Positions 44,622-53,720 are shown, counted from the first letter of the stretch. The stretch is DNA of 64,000 nucleotides from Paracoccus chinensis (GCF_900102885.1 NZ_FNGE01000010.1:59155-123154), one strand, 5' to 3'. Notes: generated by a model not told the origin, from the sequence alone. A program made the numbers and translations.

Positions 44622-44656
44622 CGCGCCCTTGGTCGTTGCCGGCCGGGTGGGCAACC
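44539..44656 (+). pseudogene. imuB: imuB (Y-family polymerase-like) N-terminal stub
   Basis: From ATG 44539 the frame reads MRRVVSVWLPMWPTDRLRRA and DDAPLVVAGRVGNR, the usual start of alphaproteobacterial ImuB. It then runs into the poly-G block, after which no ImuB homology is found; about 480 residues are missing. The start lies inside the imuA C terminus, an overlap in a different frame that fits translational coupling. Whether the loss is biological or an assembly break cannot be told. Confidence 0.68.
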
Positions 44657-44715
44657 GGGGGGGGGGGGGGGCGAAGGGGGGGGGGGGGCGGGGGGGCCGG
44701 GGGGGGGGGGGGGGG
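44657..44715. repeat. Poly-G tract
   Basis: This 59-bp block is nearly all G on the plus strand: runs of 15, 13, 7 and 17 G broken only by C, CGAA and CC. Coding homology stops at its left edge, and the right side holds unrelated sequence. It looks like a sequencing or assembly artefact (no-signal base calls read as G) or an unresolved gap filler more than real DNA. Confidence 0.85.
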
Positions 44716-44909
44716 ATCACGGCAGCGGACGACGTGGCAAGTCGCCGTTTCTGGCCGCCTGCTGATAGATCAGGAAGCTCTCCCGCTACCGAAAATAACA
44801 TCTTCCGACCGGCGGATGGGTCTGCCAGGGCCGCAGCGATTGCCCACATACATAGGCAAGGCAGCTTTCCTGGCGTCGCCGCGCCGGGCACGAAGGCGTG
44901 CCAGCATTG

Positions 44910-45374
44910 CTAGGGTTGCGGCCCGTCCGTGTCGGCCACGTAGTCGGCCATTAGTTGCGGAAAGTCGGCGGGATCCGGGAACCGCGGGTAGCTGCGGCGG
45001 GCGCCGGTGCGCGCCCATGGCAACGCCGCATCCGTCCAGCACTCCACGAACGGGGCTTCGGAGAACGGCGCGTCCAGCAGCATGGACCGGACGTTGACCA
45101 GGTCGCCTAGGAAGTCGGCCCGGGTAAACATCCAGCTGAGGCAGTAGCCACAGAAATGATGCTGCACCTCGCCCCGCAGCCCGCCCGGCACGGTTTCGCC
45201 CTGTGTGATGGCGAAGGCGGACTGGTGAAACAGCGCGCTGACTGAAAAGACGCTGGCCGTCATCTTCTGGCAGCCGTGGCAATGGCAGGCCATCGTCACC
45301 AGCGGTCGCCCCGCCACGCTGAACCGGACGCGTCCGCAGCGGCAGCCCCCTTCCTGCCGGTCGGCTTGGGTCAC
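44910..45374 (-). CDS. GFA-family (CENP-V/GFA domain) zinc protein
   Basis: A 154-aa protein of the glutathione-dependent formaldehyde-activating (GFA) family, binding zinc by cysteines. Motifs are EGGCRCGRVRFSVAG, ACHCHGCQKMTASVFS and HHFCGYCLSWMFTR. Members rarely act on formaldehyde itself and some are S-lyases or unknown; I make no claim on the reaction. GTG 45374 follows a strong AAAGGAGG site. Neighbours are unrelated (a poly-G block and an integrase tail), so context gives no help. Confidence 0.82.
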   Translation of the reverse strand: MTQADRQEGGCRCGRVRFSVAGRPLVTMACHCHGCQKMTASVFSVSALFHQSAFAITQGETVPGGLRGEVQHHFCGYCLSWMFTRADFLGDLVNVRSMLLDAPFSEAPFVECWTDAALPWARTGARRSYPRFPDPADFPQLMADYVADTDGPQP

Positions 45375-45943
45375 CTGTGCGTTCCTCCTTTAGTCGCGCG
45401 TGGGCCGCGCCTCATCACGGCGACAATGGTTTCCATCTTCGGCTGTTCGTCAGCCATCCCGAACGTAGCGCTGAGACCCTGATGCACCAAGATCGCGATG
45501 ATCGCAGTGTGACATCGTGAACGCCTGCGGCGCCGGTGACGCGTACCGCTGCCACGGCGCCATTGCCGGCTGGCAGACCGTAGCATGCGAGCCCTTCTTT
45601 CGTGCAGATGGCAGTCAGGCCTTCACTCCCGATCCGCAATGACGGCCGCCCATGGAAGGAAGAGTGCCCAGCCGCAAAGGCCCGCAACGAGACAATCCGT
45701 GCCACGCGCCACCGTGGTCGGGCGTGTCTCGGAAGCGATGGACCAGATACCACACCTGAAGTTGGATCGAAACGAAGATACGCTGCCTCATGGCATTTGA
45801 CGAACGATCGCCGCAAGAAACTCGACAGACCATCAAGATCCACATCCACGAACCCGGTAGGCGCCTTCCAGAGCCCTGACATGTGGCGCCACCGTCGGGA
45901 TGGCCGGCGAAGCGGCTCCGGATAGCGAAGAGGGCCACGGCAG
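45375..45943. other. 569-bp stretch with no supported gene
   Basis: Frames up to 240 codons exist on the minus strand but have no family pattern and a composition like shadow frames. It ends at an integrase C-terminal tail, so it is probably the remainder of a decayed integrated element. Confidence 0.35.
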
Positions 45944-46040
45944 GACCTTGGGAAGCTGGCGGTCGGTCGCCAGTACGGTCCGTTATCTCGGTTTTGAGAT
46001 CGAGGGCGCACCGAGCCTCTCCGAGAGCATCGACCTTTGA
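45944..46040 (+). pseudogene. Tyrosine recombinase (integrase) C-terminal tail
   Basis: The frame ending at 46040 reads SVASTVRYLGFEIEGAPSLS and ESIDL, matching the end of phage-type integrases (typically ESTVRYLGIEVDDAL...), including the catalytic Tyr. Nothing of the upstream catalytic domain is readable in the same frame. It suggests that a genomic island once ended here. Confidence 0.45.
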
Positions 46041-46230
46041 TCATCTTGCGGTCGGCCCCCAACCGACGTTGGACTGCTCTCCTGTCCGCTATGTAGGGGG
46101 CAGGGTTTGCCACCGTTCGTATTCGTAGCGGCAAGTGTGCTCCATCGAGCCTTTCCTTGCCAGGCCGCCTGCGCCAACCTTCAACCGACAGGAGCTAGGC
46201 ACTGTCTTCACGAACACCGGAGAGGCCGTC

Positions 46231-47727
46231 ATGCACTTCTGGATCACGATCGGCTTGATTGTCGTTCTGTCGTCGGTGGGACTCACCTACGAGATCGCCG
46301 CGGGTCGAGTGCTCGCCCCATTTTTCGGCACCTCGCTGCTGACCTGGACGGCCGTCATCGCAACGGTCCTCGCCGGCTTCTCTCTGGGCAACGCGCTGGG
46401 GGGCTTCGTGGCCGAGCGCCGACGCGGCGCAGCGATCGGCCACGTCCGTGCTGCGCTGATCGCGACAGCCGTGCTGATGGCATTGTCGCCCACGATCCTC
46501 GGCCTGATTCACGCGGCAGGCGCGCGGGGAACAGGAGGAATGTTGCTCAGCGTGGTTTTGGCCTTCTTCCCAGGTTCTGTGTTCGTCAGCGTTCCATCGC
46601 CATTCCTGGCGAAGGTCGCCGTCGAGGCGCGGCCGGGCCGGGAGGGCTCCTCGCTCGGGCTTGTTCTTGCCGCCGGGTCGCTGGGCGCGATCCTGGGCGC
46701 GATCCTTGCAGGTTTCGTGGCTCTCCCGCTCGCAGGCTCCAGGGCGACTTTCGCCGCCTGCGGCGCCGCCACCCTTCTTTGCATACCGTTCATTCGGCGC
46801 AGCCCGCCAGGCACTGGCGGAGAGCCGGAACAGAAGCGTACGCCCGAGAAGGAGGCGGAGTCCGGGGTCACGATCGCGGCTGCGGCGCTGGCCGTCTTTG
46901 CGGGGATCGCCGGCAGTCCGACCTGCGAGTACGAGTCCGGCCTTTCCTGCATCCATGTCCTGCGCGAGGGTGGCGAGGTTCGCCTTTATGCCGACGGCAC
47001 ACTCCAGGCTGCCGAGCGGATTGTCCCGAACCGCGAAGACGGCGGAAGCTCTGCCTGGCTCGCACTCTCCTACTCGCATTGGCTGTGGGCACGGATGGAC
47101 CATGATCTCGGCCCGTCGCCCTCTGTCCTGTTCATCGGTGGAGGCGGCTACACTTTGCCAACCACGTTGCTTGCCTCACGCCCGGAAGCGCAGGCCGTGG
47201 CGGTCGAGATTGATCCGCTCGTGACTTGGGTGGTTCGGCAGCACATGCCCCAAGCCGGTGCGATGATCGAACAGACTGGCTACGACGCGGGCGAAGATGA
47301 CAGAGGCATCAAGGGACGGCTCGGCATCGTCCACACTGACGGACGAACCTATCTGACCGAGACCGATCGCCGCTTCGACGCCGCCGTCATGGACGCGTTC
47401 TCCTCGGGGTCGGTTCCGGCCCACCTGGCGACACGCGAGACCTACGAGCGCCTGCAGGCAATTGTAGATGGTCCTGTCTACGTAAACCTCATTGACGTGC
47501 CCGATGGGCCGCTTGCCCGCGGCGTTCACGCAATCCTCAGCAGCCTCTATCCGCATGTGCAGGCGGCCCAGGGGCCTCTGTCGTCTTGGGGGCGTGCCAA
47601 CATCGTTCTCGCGGCCTCGGACACGCCGCTCGTTCCTCTGGACCCACTACCGAACGAGTACACCCCCACCCAGCTCTCACCGGCACGCCCCTTCACTGAC
47701 GATCGAGGATGGGCTGGCCATCGGTAG
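46231..47727 (+). CDS. Fused MFS-like/spermidine-synthase-like membrane protein, C-terminus cut by IS
   Basis: A protein of 498 aa with an N-terminal membrane domain of about six helices (IGLIVVLSSVGLTYEIAAGR, VIATVLAGFSLGNALGGFVA, SLGLVLAAGSLGAILGAIL) and a C-terminal spermidine-synthase-like Rossmann domain (VLFIGGGGYTLPTTLLASRP, AVEIDPLVTWVVRQHMP, IVHTDGRTYLTETDRRFDAA). ATG 46231 follows GGAGAGG. The usual end (LTDD plus an Ala-Pro tail) is replaced after PFTDDRGWA by IS5-derived sequence, so the C terminus is short by a few residues or more. Reaction is unknown; some relatives lack aminopropyltransferase activity. Confidence 0.78.
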   Translation: MHFWITIGLIVVLSSVGLTYEIAAGRVLAPFFGTSLLTWTAVIATVLAGFSLGNALGGFVAERRRGAAIGHVRAALIATAVLMALSPTILGLIHAAGARGTGGMLLSVVLAFFPGSVFVSVPSPFLAKVAVEARPGREGSSLGLVLAAGSLGAILGAILAGFVALPLAGSRATFAACGAATLLCIPFIRRSPPGTGGEPEQKRTPEKEAESGVTIAAAALAVFAGIAGSPTCEYESGLSCIHVLREGGEVRLYADGTLQAAERIVPNREDGGSSAWLALSYSHWLWARMDHDLGPSPSVLFIGGGGYTLPTTLLASRPEAQAVAVEIDPLVTWVVRQHMPQAGAMIEQTGYDAGEDDRGIKGRLGIVHTDGRTYLTETDRRFDAAVMDAFSSGSVPAHLATRETYERLQAIVDGPVYVNLIDVPDGPLARGVHAILSSLYPHVQAAQGPLSSWGRANIVLAASDTPLVPLDPLPNEYTPTQLSPARPFTDDRGWAGHR

Positions 47728-47990
47728 AGCGGCCAAGAGCACCTGACAAAACCTTCTGATCTGGTTGAGGCAGATGAGGGCGCAGCCGAGGATCACGAAA
47801 GCCTCGTGGATGTCGGCACGCCGCTCGTAACGGATGGCGAGGCGGCGAAAGCGTTTGAGCCATGCCAGTGTTGGCTCGACGACCCAGCGGTGTCGGCCCC
47901 GCCTTTCGCTGCTGTCCATGCCTCGCCGGACAATGCGGGGCTTGATGGCACCCTCGCACCACCATGCCTCGACTTCTCATCATTCGTTGA
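47690..47990 (-). mobile_element. IS5-family fragment (C-terminal transposase part)
   Basis: On the minus strand it encodes CEGAIKPRIVRRGMDSSERR, HRWVVEPTLAWLKRFRRLAI and RYERRADIHEAFVILGCALI, the C terminus of an IS5 subgroup transposase different from the 17-kb relic. The left end lies in the last codons of the spermidine-synthase-like gene, the other just upstream of arsR. Only one part of the transposase remains. Confidence 0.72.
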
Positions 47991-48002
47991 GATGTTGGTT
48001 CG

Positions 48003-48362
48003 ATGAACGAGCCTGAGGCTCTGGCCGCCTTTGCCGCCCTGTCCCAAGACACGCGGCTCCGGATCGTGCGGCTGCTGGTGCAGGCCGGGCCCGAAGGCAT
48101 GTCGGCCGGAGCCATCGGGGAAGTTCTCGGGGGTGCCAGAACCTCAAGGCTGTCGTTTCACCTGACCCATCTCGAACATGCCAAGTTGATCCAGTCCCGG
48201 CGCGAGGGGCGGTTCATCATCTACAGTGCCGTTGATCCCGCCTTGGCCGGGCTCGTCGGCTTCCTGATGAAGGATTGCTGCCAAGGCCATCCCGAGATCT
48301 GCGCACCTGTCGTTGCGGCGCTGGAGTGTGACTGCGGTCCCACCATGACGGAAAGCGCCTGA
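48003..48362 (+). CDS. arsR: ArsR-family metalloregulator
   Basis: A 119-aa winged-helix repressor that should release DNA on binding arsenite. It has the ArsR core (AALSQDTRLRIVRLLVQAGP, GGARTSRLSFHLTHLEHAKL, IQSRREGRFIIYSAVDP) and Cys residues near the C terminus (KDCCQGHPEICAP, LECDCGPT) suitable for As(III) binding. Those differ from the classical helix-alpha3 pair and resemble C-terminal sensing sites. It begins 13 bp after the IS5 fragment and leads arsR-arsC-acr3-MFS. Confidence 0.85.
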   Translation: MNEPEALAAFAALSQDTRLRIVRLLVQAGPEGMSAGAIGEVLGGARTSRLSFHLTHLEHAKLIQSRREGRFIIYSAVDPALAGLVGFLMKDCCQGHPEICAPVVAALECDCGPTMTESA

Positions 48363-48789
48363 CCAGGGATGTCGTCATCTACCACAAACCGGACTGCGGC
48401 ACCTCGCGCAATGCGCTGGCGATGATCCGCAATGCCAGCATCGAGCCGCATGTCATCGAGTATCTGAAGACGCCGCCCACCCGGGCGCTGCTGGTGCAGC
48501 TGATCGCCCGCATGGGGATCACGCCGCGCCACCTGCTGCGCGAGAAGGGCACGCCCTACGCCGAGCTTGGCCTGAACGATCTGTCTCTCTCAGATGAGGC
48601 GCTGCTCGATGCCATGATGGCGCATCCGGTCCTGATCAACCGTCCCATCGTGGTCAGCCCAAGGGTGTGCGGCTCTGCCGCCCTTCGGAGGCGGTGCTGG
48701 ATCTGCTGCCGCTGCAACAGACGGTTTTCAGCAAGGAAGGCGGCGAACCGGTCGTGAATGCCCAAGGCAACCGCACCCGCTCCGCCTGA
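48359..48789 (+). pseudogene. arsC: Arsenate reductase ArsC (thioredoxin-fold type), frameshifted
   Basis: It reduces arsenate to arsenite with the catalytic Cys in VVIYHKPDCGTSRNALAMIR (the CxxS-type loop). The family pattern continues through EYLKTPPTRALLVQLIARMG, ITPRHLLREKGTPYAELG and HPVLINRPIVVSP. After that one C seems to be missing at 48658-48660: adding it gives KGVRLCRPSEAVLDLLPL and a stop at 48787-48789. No ATG matches the N terminus; a CTG overlapping the arsR stop is the only in-frame candidate, which also hints at an error. Confidence 0.8.
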
Positions 48790-48804
48790 CCAAAGGATAT
48801 TGCG

Positions 48805-49721
48805 ATGACCTCTCCACGTCCGGCGAGCCAACTTTCCTTTCTCGACCGCTACCTGACGCTCTGGATCTTCGCGGCCATGGCAGGGGGCATTCTCCTCGGG
48901 ACGATCTTCACCGGCCTGCCGAATGCCTTGAACGAGTTGTCGGTCGGATCGACCAACCTCCCGATCGCCATCGGCCTGATCCTGATGATGTATCCGCCGC
49001 TCGCGAAGGTGCGCTACGAGGAGCTGCACCAGGTCTTTGCCGACAAGCGCGTGCTGCTGCTCTCGCTGGTGCAGAACTGGATCATCGGGCCGGTGCTGAT
49101 GTTCGCCCTCGCCGTGATCTTCCTGCGCGACCAGCCTGAATACATGACCGGCCTGATCCTGATCGGCATTGCGCGCTGCATTGCCATGGTGCTGGTATGG
49201 AACCAGCTTGCGCGGGGCGACAACCAGTATGTCGCAGGACTGGTAGCCTTCAACTCGATCTTCCAGATCCTGTTCTTCTCCACCTACGCCTGGCTGTTCC
49301 TCACGGTCCTGCCGCCGCTCTTCGGGCTGGAGGGCAGCGTCATCAACGTGGGCTTCTGGACCGTCACCCAGGCCGTGCTGATCTACCTGGGCCTGCCATT
49401 CCTGGCCGGGTTCCTGACCCGCCGCATCCTGATTGCCCGCAAGGGGGCGCAGTGGTATCAGGGCGTCTTCCTGCCGAGGATCAGCCCAATCACGCTGGTG
49501 GCGCTGCTCTTCACCATCGTCGCGATGTTCAGCCTCAAGGCGGCGACGTGCTGCGCCTGCCGCTCGATGCGCTTCGGCTCGCCATCCCGCTGGTCCTGTA
49601 TTTCCCCATCCAGTTTCTGGTCAGCTTCGCCATGGGCCGGCTGATCGCCAAGGACTATCCGCGCACCACGGCCATCGCCTTCACCGCCGCCGGCAACAAC
49701 TTTCAAAAGGCCGCAACCTGA
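48805..49721 (+). pseudogene. acr3: Arsenite efflux permease ACR3, frameshifted and shortened
   Basis: Ten-helix inner-membrane arsenite exporter. The first frame has [39 protein letters not shown] with the essential Cys, and [19 protein letters not shown] lost G at 49539 shifts the frame; the other frame continues [40 protein letters not shown] and FTAAGNNF, then ends QKAAT. Normal ACR3 proteins run about 45 residues further after AGNNFELAIA. So both a shift and a C-terminal deletion are present; the MFS gene begins on the last base of the stop. Confidence 0.82.
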
Positions 49722-51001
49722 TGACTGCTGCCCGTCGTTGGCCAGTCATATCCGCCCTCGGCATTGTCCAGATCCTGGCTTGGGGCAGCAGCTATTATCT
49801 AATGGCGGTTCTGGCGCAGCCGATCGTTACCGATACGGGCTGGCCTTTTGCTTGGGTGGTGGCGGCCATCTCAGTCGCGCTTGTCTGTGCGGGGCTGGCG
49901 TCGCCCCTTGTCGGGCGCTGGATCGCCCGGCTTGGCGGGCGCCCGGTGCTGGCGGTCGGATGCACCCTGCTGACGGCAGGGCTCCTGATCTGTGCCGGAG
50001 CGCCGGGCCTACCGGCCTTCTATTTCGGGTGGTGCGTCATCGGGCTTGGCATGAGCGCCGGGCTTTATGACCCAGCGTTCGCGACACTTGGCCGGCTCTA
50101 TAAGGATCAGGCCAGGAGCGCGATCACAGCCCTAACGCTCTGGGGTGGGTTTGCGAGCACTGTCAGCTGGCCCCTTTCGACTTGGTTACTTGAGCAGTTC
50201 GACTGGCGCGGCACAGTGGCCATCTGGGCAGCCCTGCATGCGCTGGTCAGCCTGCCGCTGATCCTGTGCATGGTGCCCAGGGAACCGCGCGTGCCGATGA
50301 AGGTAAACCAGAAGGGGCAGGATGAACTGCGCCTTGGCGGAGCCGAAAGATGGGCCTTCCTGGTCATGGCGGCGATCCTCGTGCTGTCTGGCTTGGCCGT
50401 CACCATGATCTCGGTGCATCTGCTCACATTCCTGCAAGCCCAAGGAATTTCGCTTGCCGATGCCGTGGCGATCGGGGCGCTGCTCGGCCCCACACAGGTT
50501 GCCGCGCGCGTGGTCGAGATGGCGGGGCGAGGCCGCCATCATCCGATCTGGTCCCTGCTCTTTGCCTGCGGCAGCGTTGCGGCCGGCCTCATCCTCTTGG
50601 CGCTTGATCTTCAGTTCCCGGCACTGGCCATGATCCTCTACGGCGCGGGCAATGGCGTTTTCTCGATTGCACGTGGCGCATTGCCCCTAGCCCTATTCCA
50701 CCCGGAGCGCTACCCAGCCTTGATGGGCCGGCTGGCGCGTCCCGCACTGTTGGCCCAGGCTGCGGCACCAGTGCTTGGGGGTGCCATGGTGGGCATGCTC
50801 GGCCCCGGCGCGGCGCTCGCCATCGTTGCGGCCCTCGCGCTGATCACCTTCGCCTTGGCTGCACTCCTGTCACAAGTATGCTCCGCCGGTTTCAGAGGCG
50901 CACACAGCTCAGAGCGCCTCTTCCGCGCCTGCAGATACGGCATACGCTGCGAGGTGGACGAACGGCGGCCAAGGGCTCAGAGCGGCCTTGCGGCACCGTA
51001 G
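49721..51001 (+). CDS. MFS transporter in the ars operon
   Basis: A 426-aa major-facilitator protein with about twelve membrane segments. Landmarks are VISALGIVQILAWGSSYYLM, GRWIARLGGRPVLAVGCTLL, the loop RARSAITALTLWGGFASTVS-like (KDQARSAITALTLWGGF) and YGAGNGVFSIARGALPLALF. Its ATG shares a base with the ACR3 stop, so it belongs to the arsenic operon and may export an arsenic species or supply another function; this is inference. The last 45 residues (from LLSQVCSAGFRGAHSSERLF) look unlike a transporter tail and probably read into unrelated sequence. Confidence 0.78.
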   Translation: MTAARRWPVISALGIVQILAWGSSYYLMAVLAQPIVTDTGWPFAWVVAAISVALVCAGLASPLVGRWIARLGGRPVLAVGCTLLTAGLLICAGAPGLPAFYFGWCVIGLGMSAGLYDPAFATLGRLYKDQARSAITALTLWGGFASTVSWPLSTWLLEQFDWRGTVAIWAALHALVSLPLILCMVPREPRVPMKVNQKGQDELRLGGAERWAFLVMAAILVLSGLAVTMISVHLLTFLQAQGISLADAVAIGALLGPTQVAARVVEMAGRGRHHPIWSLLFACGSVAAGLILLALDLQFPALAMILYGAGNGVFSIARGALPLALFHPERYPALMGRLARPALLAQAAAPVLGGAMVGMLGPGAALAIVAALALITFALAALLSQVCSAGFRGAHSSERLFRACRYGIRCEVDERRPRAQSGLAAP

Positions 51002-51338
51002 TGGCCCTGGGGCGACGCCGAGCGAGGCTCCCGACGCTTTGCGGACCGCCCCCTAACCTCCGTGCTTCACTGTGACTTCTTCGATACGGTCATCTGTGCC
51101 TGCTGCAGCACCTGATTGCGGCAACCTGAGCAGCACGGAACACGCTGCCACTGGATTATCCCTCGGCGGAGGAACACGTTGTCCTGATGACATCGAGGCG
51201 ATGCGTGCCTTTCGACATGTCTCGCTTGACCGAACGACCAGCTCCCGCCGAGTTGAGACTCAGGGATCGCAGGTGAATTTGCTTGCCGCGATGCAGCTTG
51301 ACGCACATGCTTGAACGGAAGCCAGTCTGGGGGGCGAT
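51002..51338. other. 337-bp gap with no recognised gene
   Basis: It lies between the MFS gene and the APC permease. Small frames have no family pattern. It should contain the APC promoter. Confidence 0.35.
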
Positions 51339-52808
51339 ATGTCTGACGCATATCCGGCCGGGGCCACCTCGCCACATCAGCCTGAACTGCACCGCGTCAT
51401 GGGCCCGAAGCTGTTGTTGCTGTTCATTGTCGGCGACATCCTGGGGACAGGCGTCTACGCCCTGACCGGCACGGTCGCGGCCGAAGTCGGGGGGGCTGCC
51501 TGGGCGCCGTTCCTCGTGGCCTTCCTGGTCGCAACCATCACGGCCATTTCCTATCTGGAACTGGTCACGCGCTATCCGCAGGCGGCCGGGGCTGCGCTTT
51601 ATGCGCATCGCGCCTTCGGCATCCATTTCCTGACATTCCTCGTGGCCTTTACTGTGATGTGCTCCGGCATCACCTCGGCCTCGACCGCATCGAATGCCTT
51701 TGCGGGCTTTCTGAACGACGGGTTCAGCTTGGGCTTTCAGAAGGGCAGCGCCGGCATCCTGCTGATCGCCCTTGGCTTCATGGCGCTTGTCGCGGTGATC
51801 AACCTTCGCGGCGTGGGCGAAAGCGTCAAGGCGAACGTCGTCCTGACCTGCGTAGAGCTGACCGGCCTGCTGATGATCATCTTCGTGGGATTCTATGCGA
51901 TGGCGCAGGGCCGGGCGGACTTTTCCGAAGTGATGGTCTTCCAGTCCTCCGAGGAAAAGAGCGCCTTCCTGTCCCTGACTGCCGCCACTGCACTGGCCTT
52001 CTTCGCGATGGTGGGCTTCGAGGATTCGGTCAACATGGCCGAGGAGGTCAAGGACCCGGTCCGCATCTTCCCACGCATCATGCTGACCGGGCTGGCGATC
52101 ACGGGCGTCATCTACATCCTCGTGTCGATCTGCGCCGTGGCTCTGGTGCCCGTGGGTGATCTTTCCAACCCCGACAAGGGTTCCGCCCTGACGCAGGTGG
52201 TGCGTGCGGGAGCGCCGAACCTGCCTTTCGACACGATCTTTCCCTTCATTGGAATGTTCGCGGTGGCAAACTCCGCGCTCATCAACATGCTGATGGCCAG
52301 CAGGCTGATCTATGGCCTTGCGCGTCAGGGGGTGCTGCCGCATGGCCTCGGGCTGGTCCATCACACCCGGCGCACACCTTGGGTTGCAATCCTCTTCACG
52401 ACCGCATTGGCCTTCGGGCTGATCTACTTCGTTGTCACCCGCTCTGACCTGCCAGCCGTCAGCCTGCTGGGGGGAACTACCTCGCTGTTGCTGCTCTGCG
52501 TGTTCACTATCGTCAACATCTCGCTGATCGTGCTGCGCAGACGCCCTGTTGGCCATGCCCATTTCCGTGCCCCCTCTCTCCTGCCATGGTTCGGTGCGGC
52601 GTCCTGCGCCTTCCTGGCCGGTCCTTGGGCGAGAAGCGCGGCGCAGATGGATCAGTATCGCATCGCAGGATGGCTGCTTGTCATAGGCATAGTCCTGTGG
52701 GCGGCAACATGGCTGTGGAACCGGGTGCTGCGCCAGAGGCCCCATCCCGGCAGCCTAGGTAATGTGGACCAGATGCGAGAGCATCACGGTGATGCCCCGA
52801 GGAACTAG
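51339..52808 (+). CDS. APC-family amino acid permease
   Basis: A 489-aa inner-membrane transporter with about twelve helices, of the amino acid-polyamine-organocation superfamily. Landmarks are LLLLFIVGDILGTGVYALTG (helix 1 with the unwound GxG-type substrate site), SYLELVTRYPQAAGAALYAH, FAMVGFEDSVNMAEEVKDPV and MLMASRLIYGLARQGVLPHG. The start at 51339 has a weak GGGG-type site. It is alone, followed by the quinone-reductase fragment. Substrate cannot be told; the cationic or small neutral amino acid branches are possible. Confidence 0.85.
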   Translation: MSDAYPAGATSPHQPELHRVMGPKLLLLFIVGDILGTGVYALTGTVAAEVGGAAWAPFLVAFLVATITAISYLELVTRYPQAAGAALYAHRAFGIHFLTFLVAFTVMCSGITSASTASNAFAGFLNDGFSLGFQKGSAGILLIALGFMALVAVINLRGVGESVKANVVLTCVELTGLLMIIFVGFYAMAQGRADFSEVMVFQSSEEKSAFLSLTAATALAFFAMVGFEDSVNMAEEVKDPVRIFPRIMLTGLAITGVIYILVSICAVALVPVGDLSNPDKGSALTQVVRAGAPNLPFDTIFPFIGMFAVANSALINMLMASRLIYGLARQGVLPHGLGLVHHTRRTPWVAILFTTALAFGLIYFVVTRSDLPAVSLLGGTTSLLLLCVFTIVNISLIVLRRRPVGHAHFRAPSLLPWFGAASCAFLAGPWARSAAQMDQYRIAGWLLVIGIVLWAATWLWNRVLRQRPHPGSLGNVDQMREHHGDAPRN

Positions 52809-52973
52809 AGGGGAAGACAGCGGCCCTTAGCGGACGGTCAGCAAGCGACAATGCTGCATTGCCGCCTCGCCGAAGCGGACATTGGCCGATCAAGGAAAAC
52901 CCGTTTGCGTCCAAAGTCCGCTATGCGGGACAACCGAAGGACGGACCGAGAGCACGAAGCATGCGGGCCTGCC

Positions 52974-53278
52974 GCCCGCGCGCTGAACGTGCCAGGCGAG
53001 TTGGCCTCCAGAACCGTGGCAGCGCTCATCTTCAAGGGATTGACTGTCGAATACCTCATCCATTGCTGCCGCAAGGTTGAGCCGGGCGACACTGTTCTCT
53101 GGCACGCCGCCGCGGGCGGCATCGGTTCCGTTGCCTGCCAATGACTGTCGAGCAAGGGGGTCACCGTCATCGGCACAGTCGGTTCGGCTGAAAAGGTCGC
53201 GATCGCAAAGGCGAACGGCTGCAGCCATGTCATCAACTACCGCGAGGAAGACTTCGAGGCGCGCGTCAGGAAGATCAC
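52974..53278 (+). pseudogene. Quinone oxidoreductase (zinc-type MDR, Qor) internal fragment
   Basis: The frame reads LNVPGELASRTVAALIFKGL, TVEYLIHCCRKVEPGDTVLW, HAAAGGIGSVACQ, then TGA, then LSSKGVTVIGTVGSAEKVAI and NGCSHVINYREEDFEARVRK. This is the NADPH-binding half of a quinone reductase. The TGA stands where the family has Trp (TGG). Both ends are missing; the 3' end is cut exactly at the IS3 element. Confidence 0.75.
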
Positions 53279-53339
53279 TGTCCCGGATCAGCGCCCATGA
53301 GACAGACCGGGGCATTTCATGAGAGGAGGATGACTGGTT

Positions 53340-53720
53340 CATCGTAGCCGCCAAGGAGCGAAGCTGAAGCAGGCATCCCGGCCAACCAGGAAGGCCCCCG
53401 CCGAGGCCGTACTGAAGGACATCCGGCGCGCCACGCGTCGTCAGTTTTCGGCGGAGGAGAAGATCCGCGTCGTGCTGGAGGGCCTGCGCGGCGAGGACAG
53501 CATCGCCGAGTTGTGCCGGCGCGAGGGCATCAGCAGCTCGATGTACCACAGCTGGTCCAAGGAGTTCCTGGAGGCTGGCAAGCGCCGCCTGGCGGGAGAC
53601 ACTGCCCGGGCGGCCACGTCGGACGAGGTGAAGGAACTGCGCCGCGAGGCCAGCGCGCTCAAGGAGGTCGTGGCGGATCTCACCCTGGAGAACCGCCTGC
53701 TCAAAAAAAAAAAAGCATGA
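53340..53720 (+). pseudogene. IS3 orfA (helix-turn-helix)
   Basis: The frame RATRRQFSAEEKIRVVLEGL, EDSIAELCRREGISSSMYHS, WSKEFLEAGKRRLAGD and LKEVVADLTLENRLLKKK is an IS3-type OrfA with leucine-zipper end. No ATG lies in frame upstream (a TGA blocks the ATG at 53327), so a base error near the start is likely. It ends in a run of twelve A (53703-53714), where IS3 elements slip to fuse OrfA and OrfB. Confidence 0.72.

Noticed and set aside
43560..44913. Full-length membrane or Gly-rich proteins in frames through the poly-G block
   Set aside because: The Gly/Pro-only segment comes from the poly-G tract and real ImuA/ImuB homology lies in three shifted frames.
45415..46134. 239-codon minus-strand frame
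   Set aside because: No recognisable motif, Arg-rich and overlapping an integrase tail on the other strand.
51156..52745. 529-codon minus-strand frame
   Set aside because: Antisense to the APC permease, which has clear transporter motifs.
53703..53714. A12 run as a sequencing error like the C/G slips
   Set aside because: A runs at this place are the normal slippage site between orfA and orfB of IS3 elements, so it needs no error.
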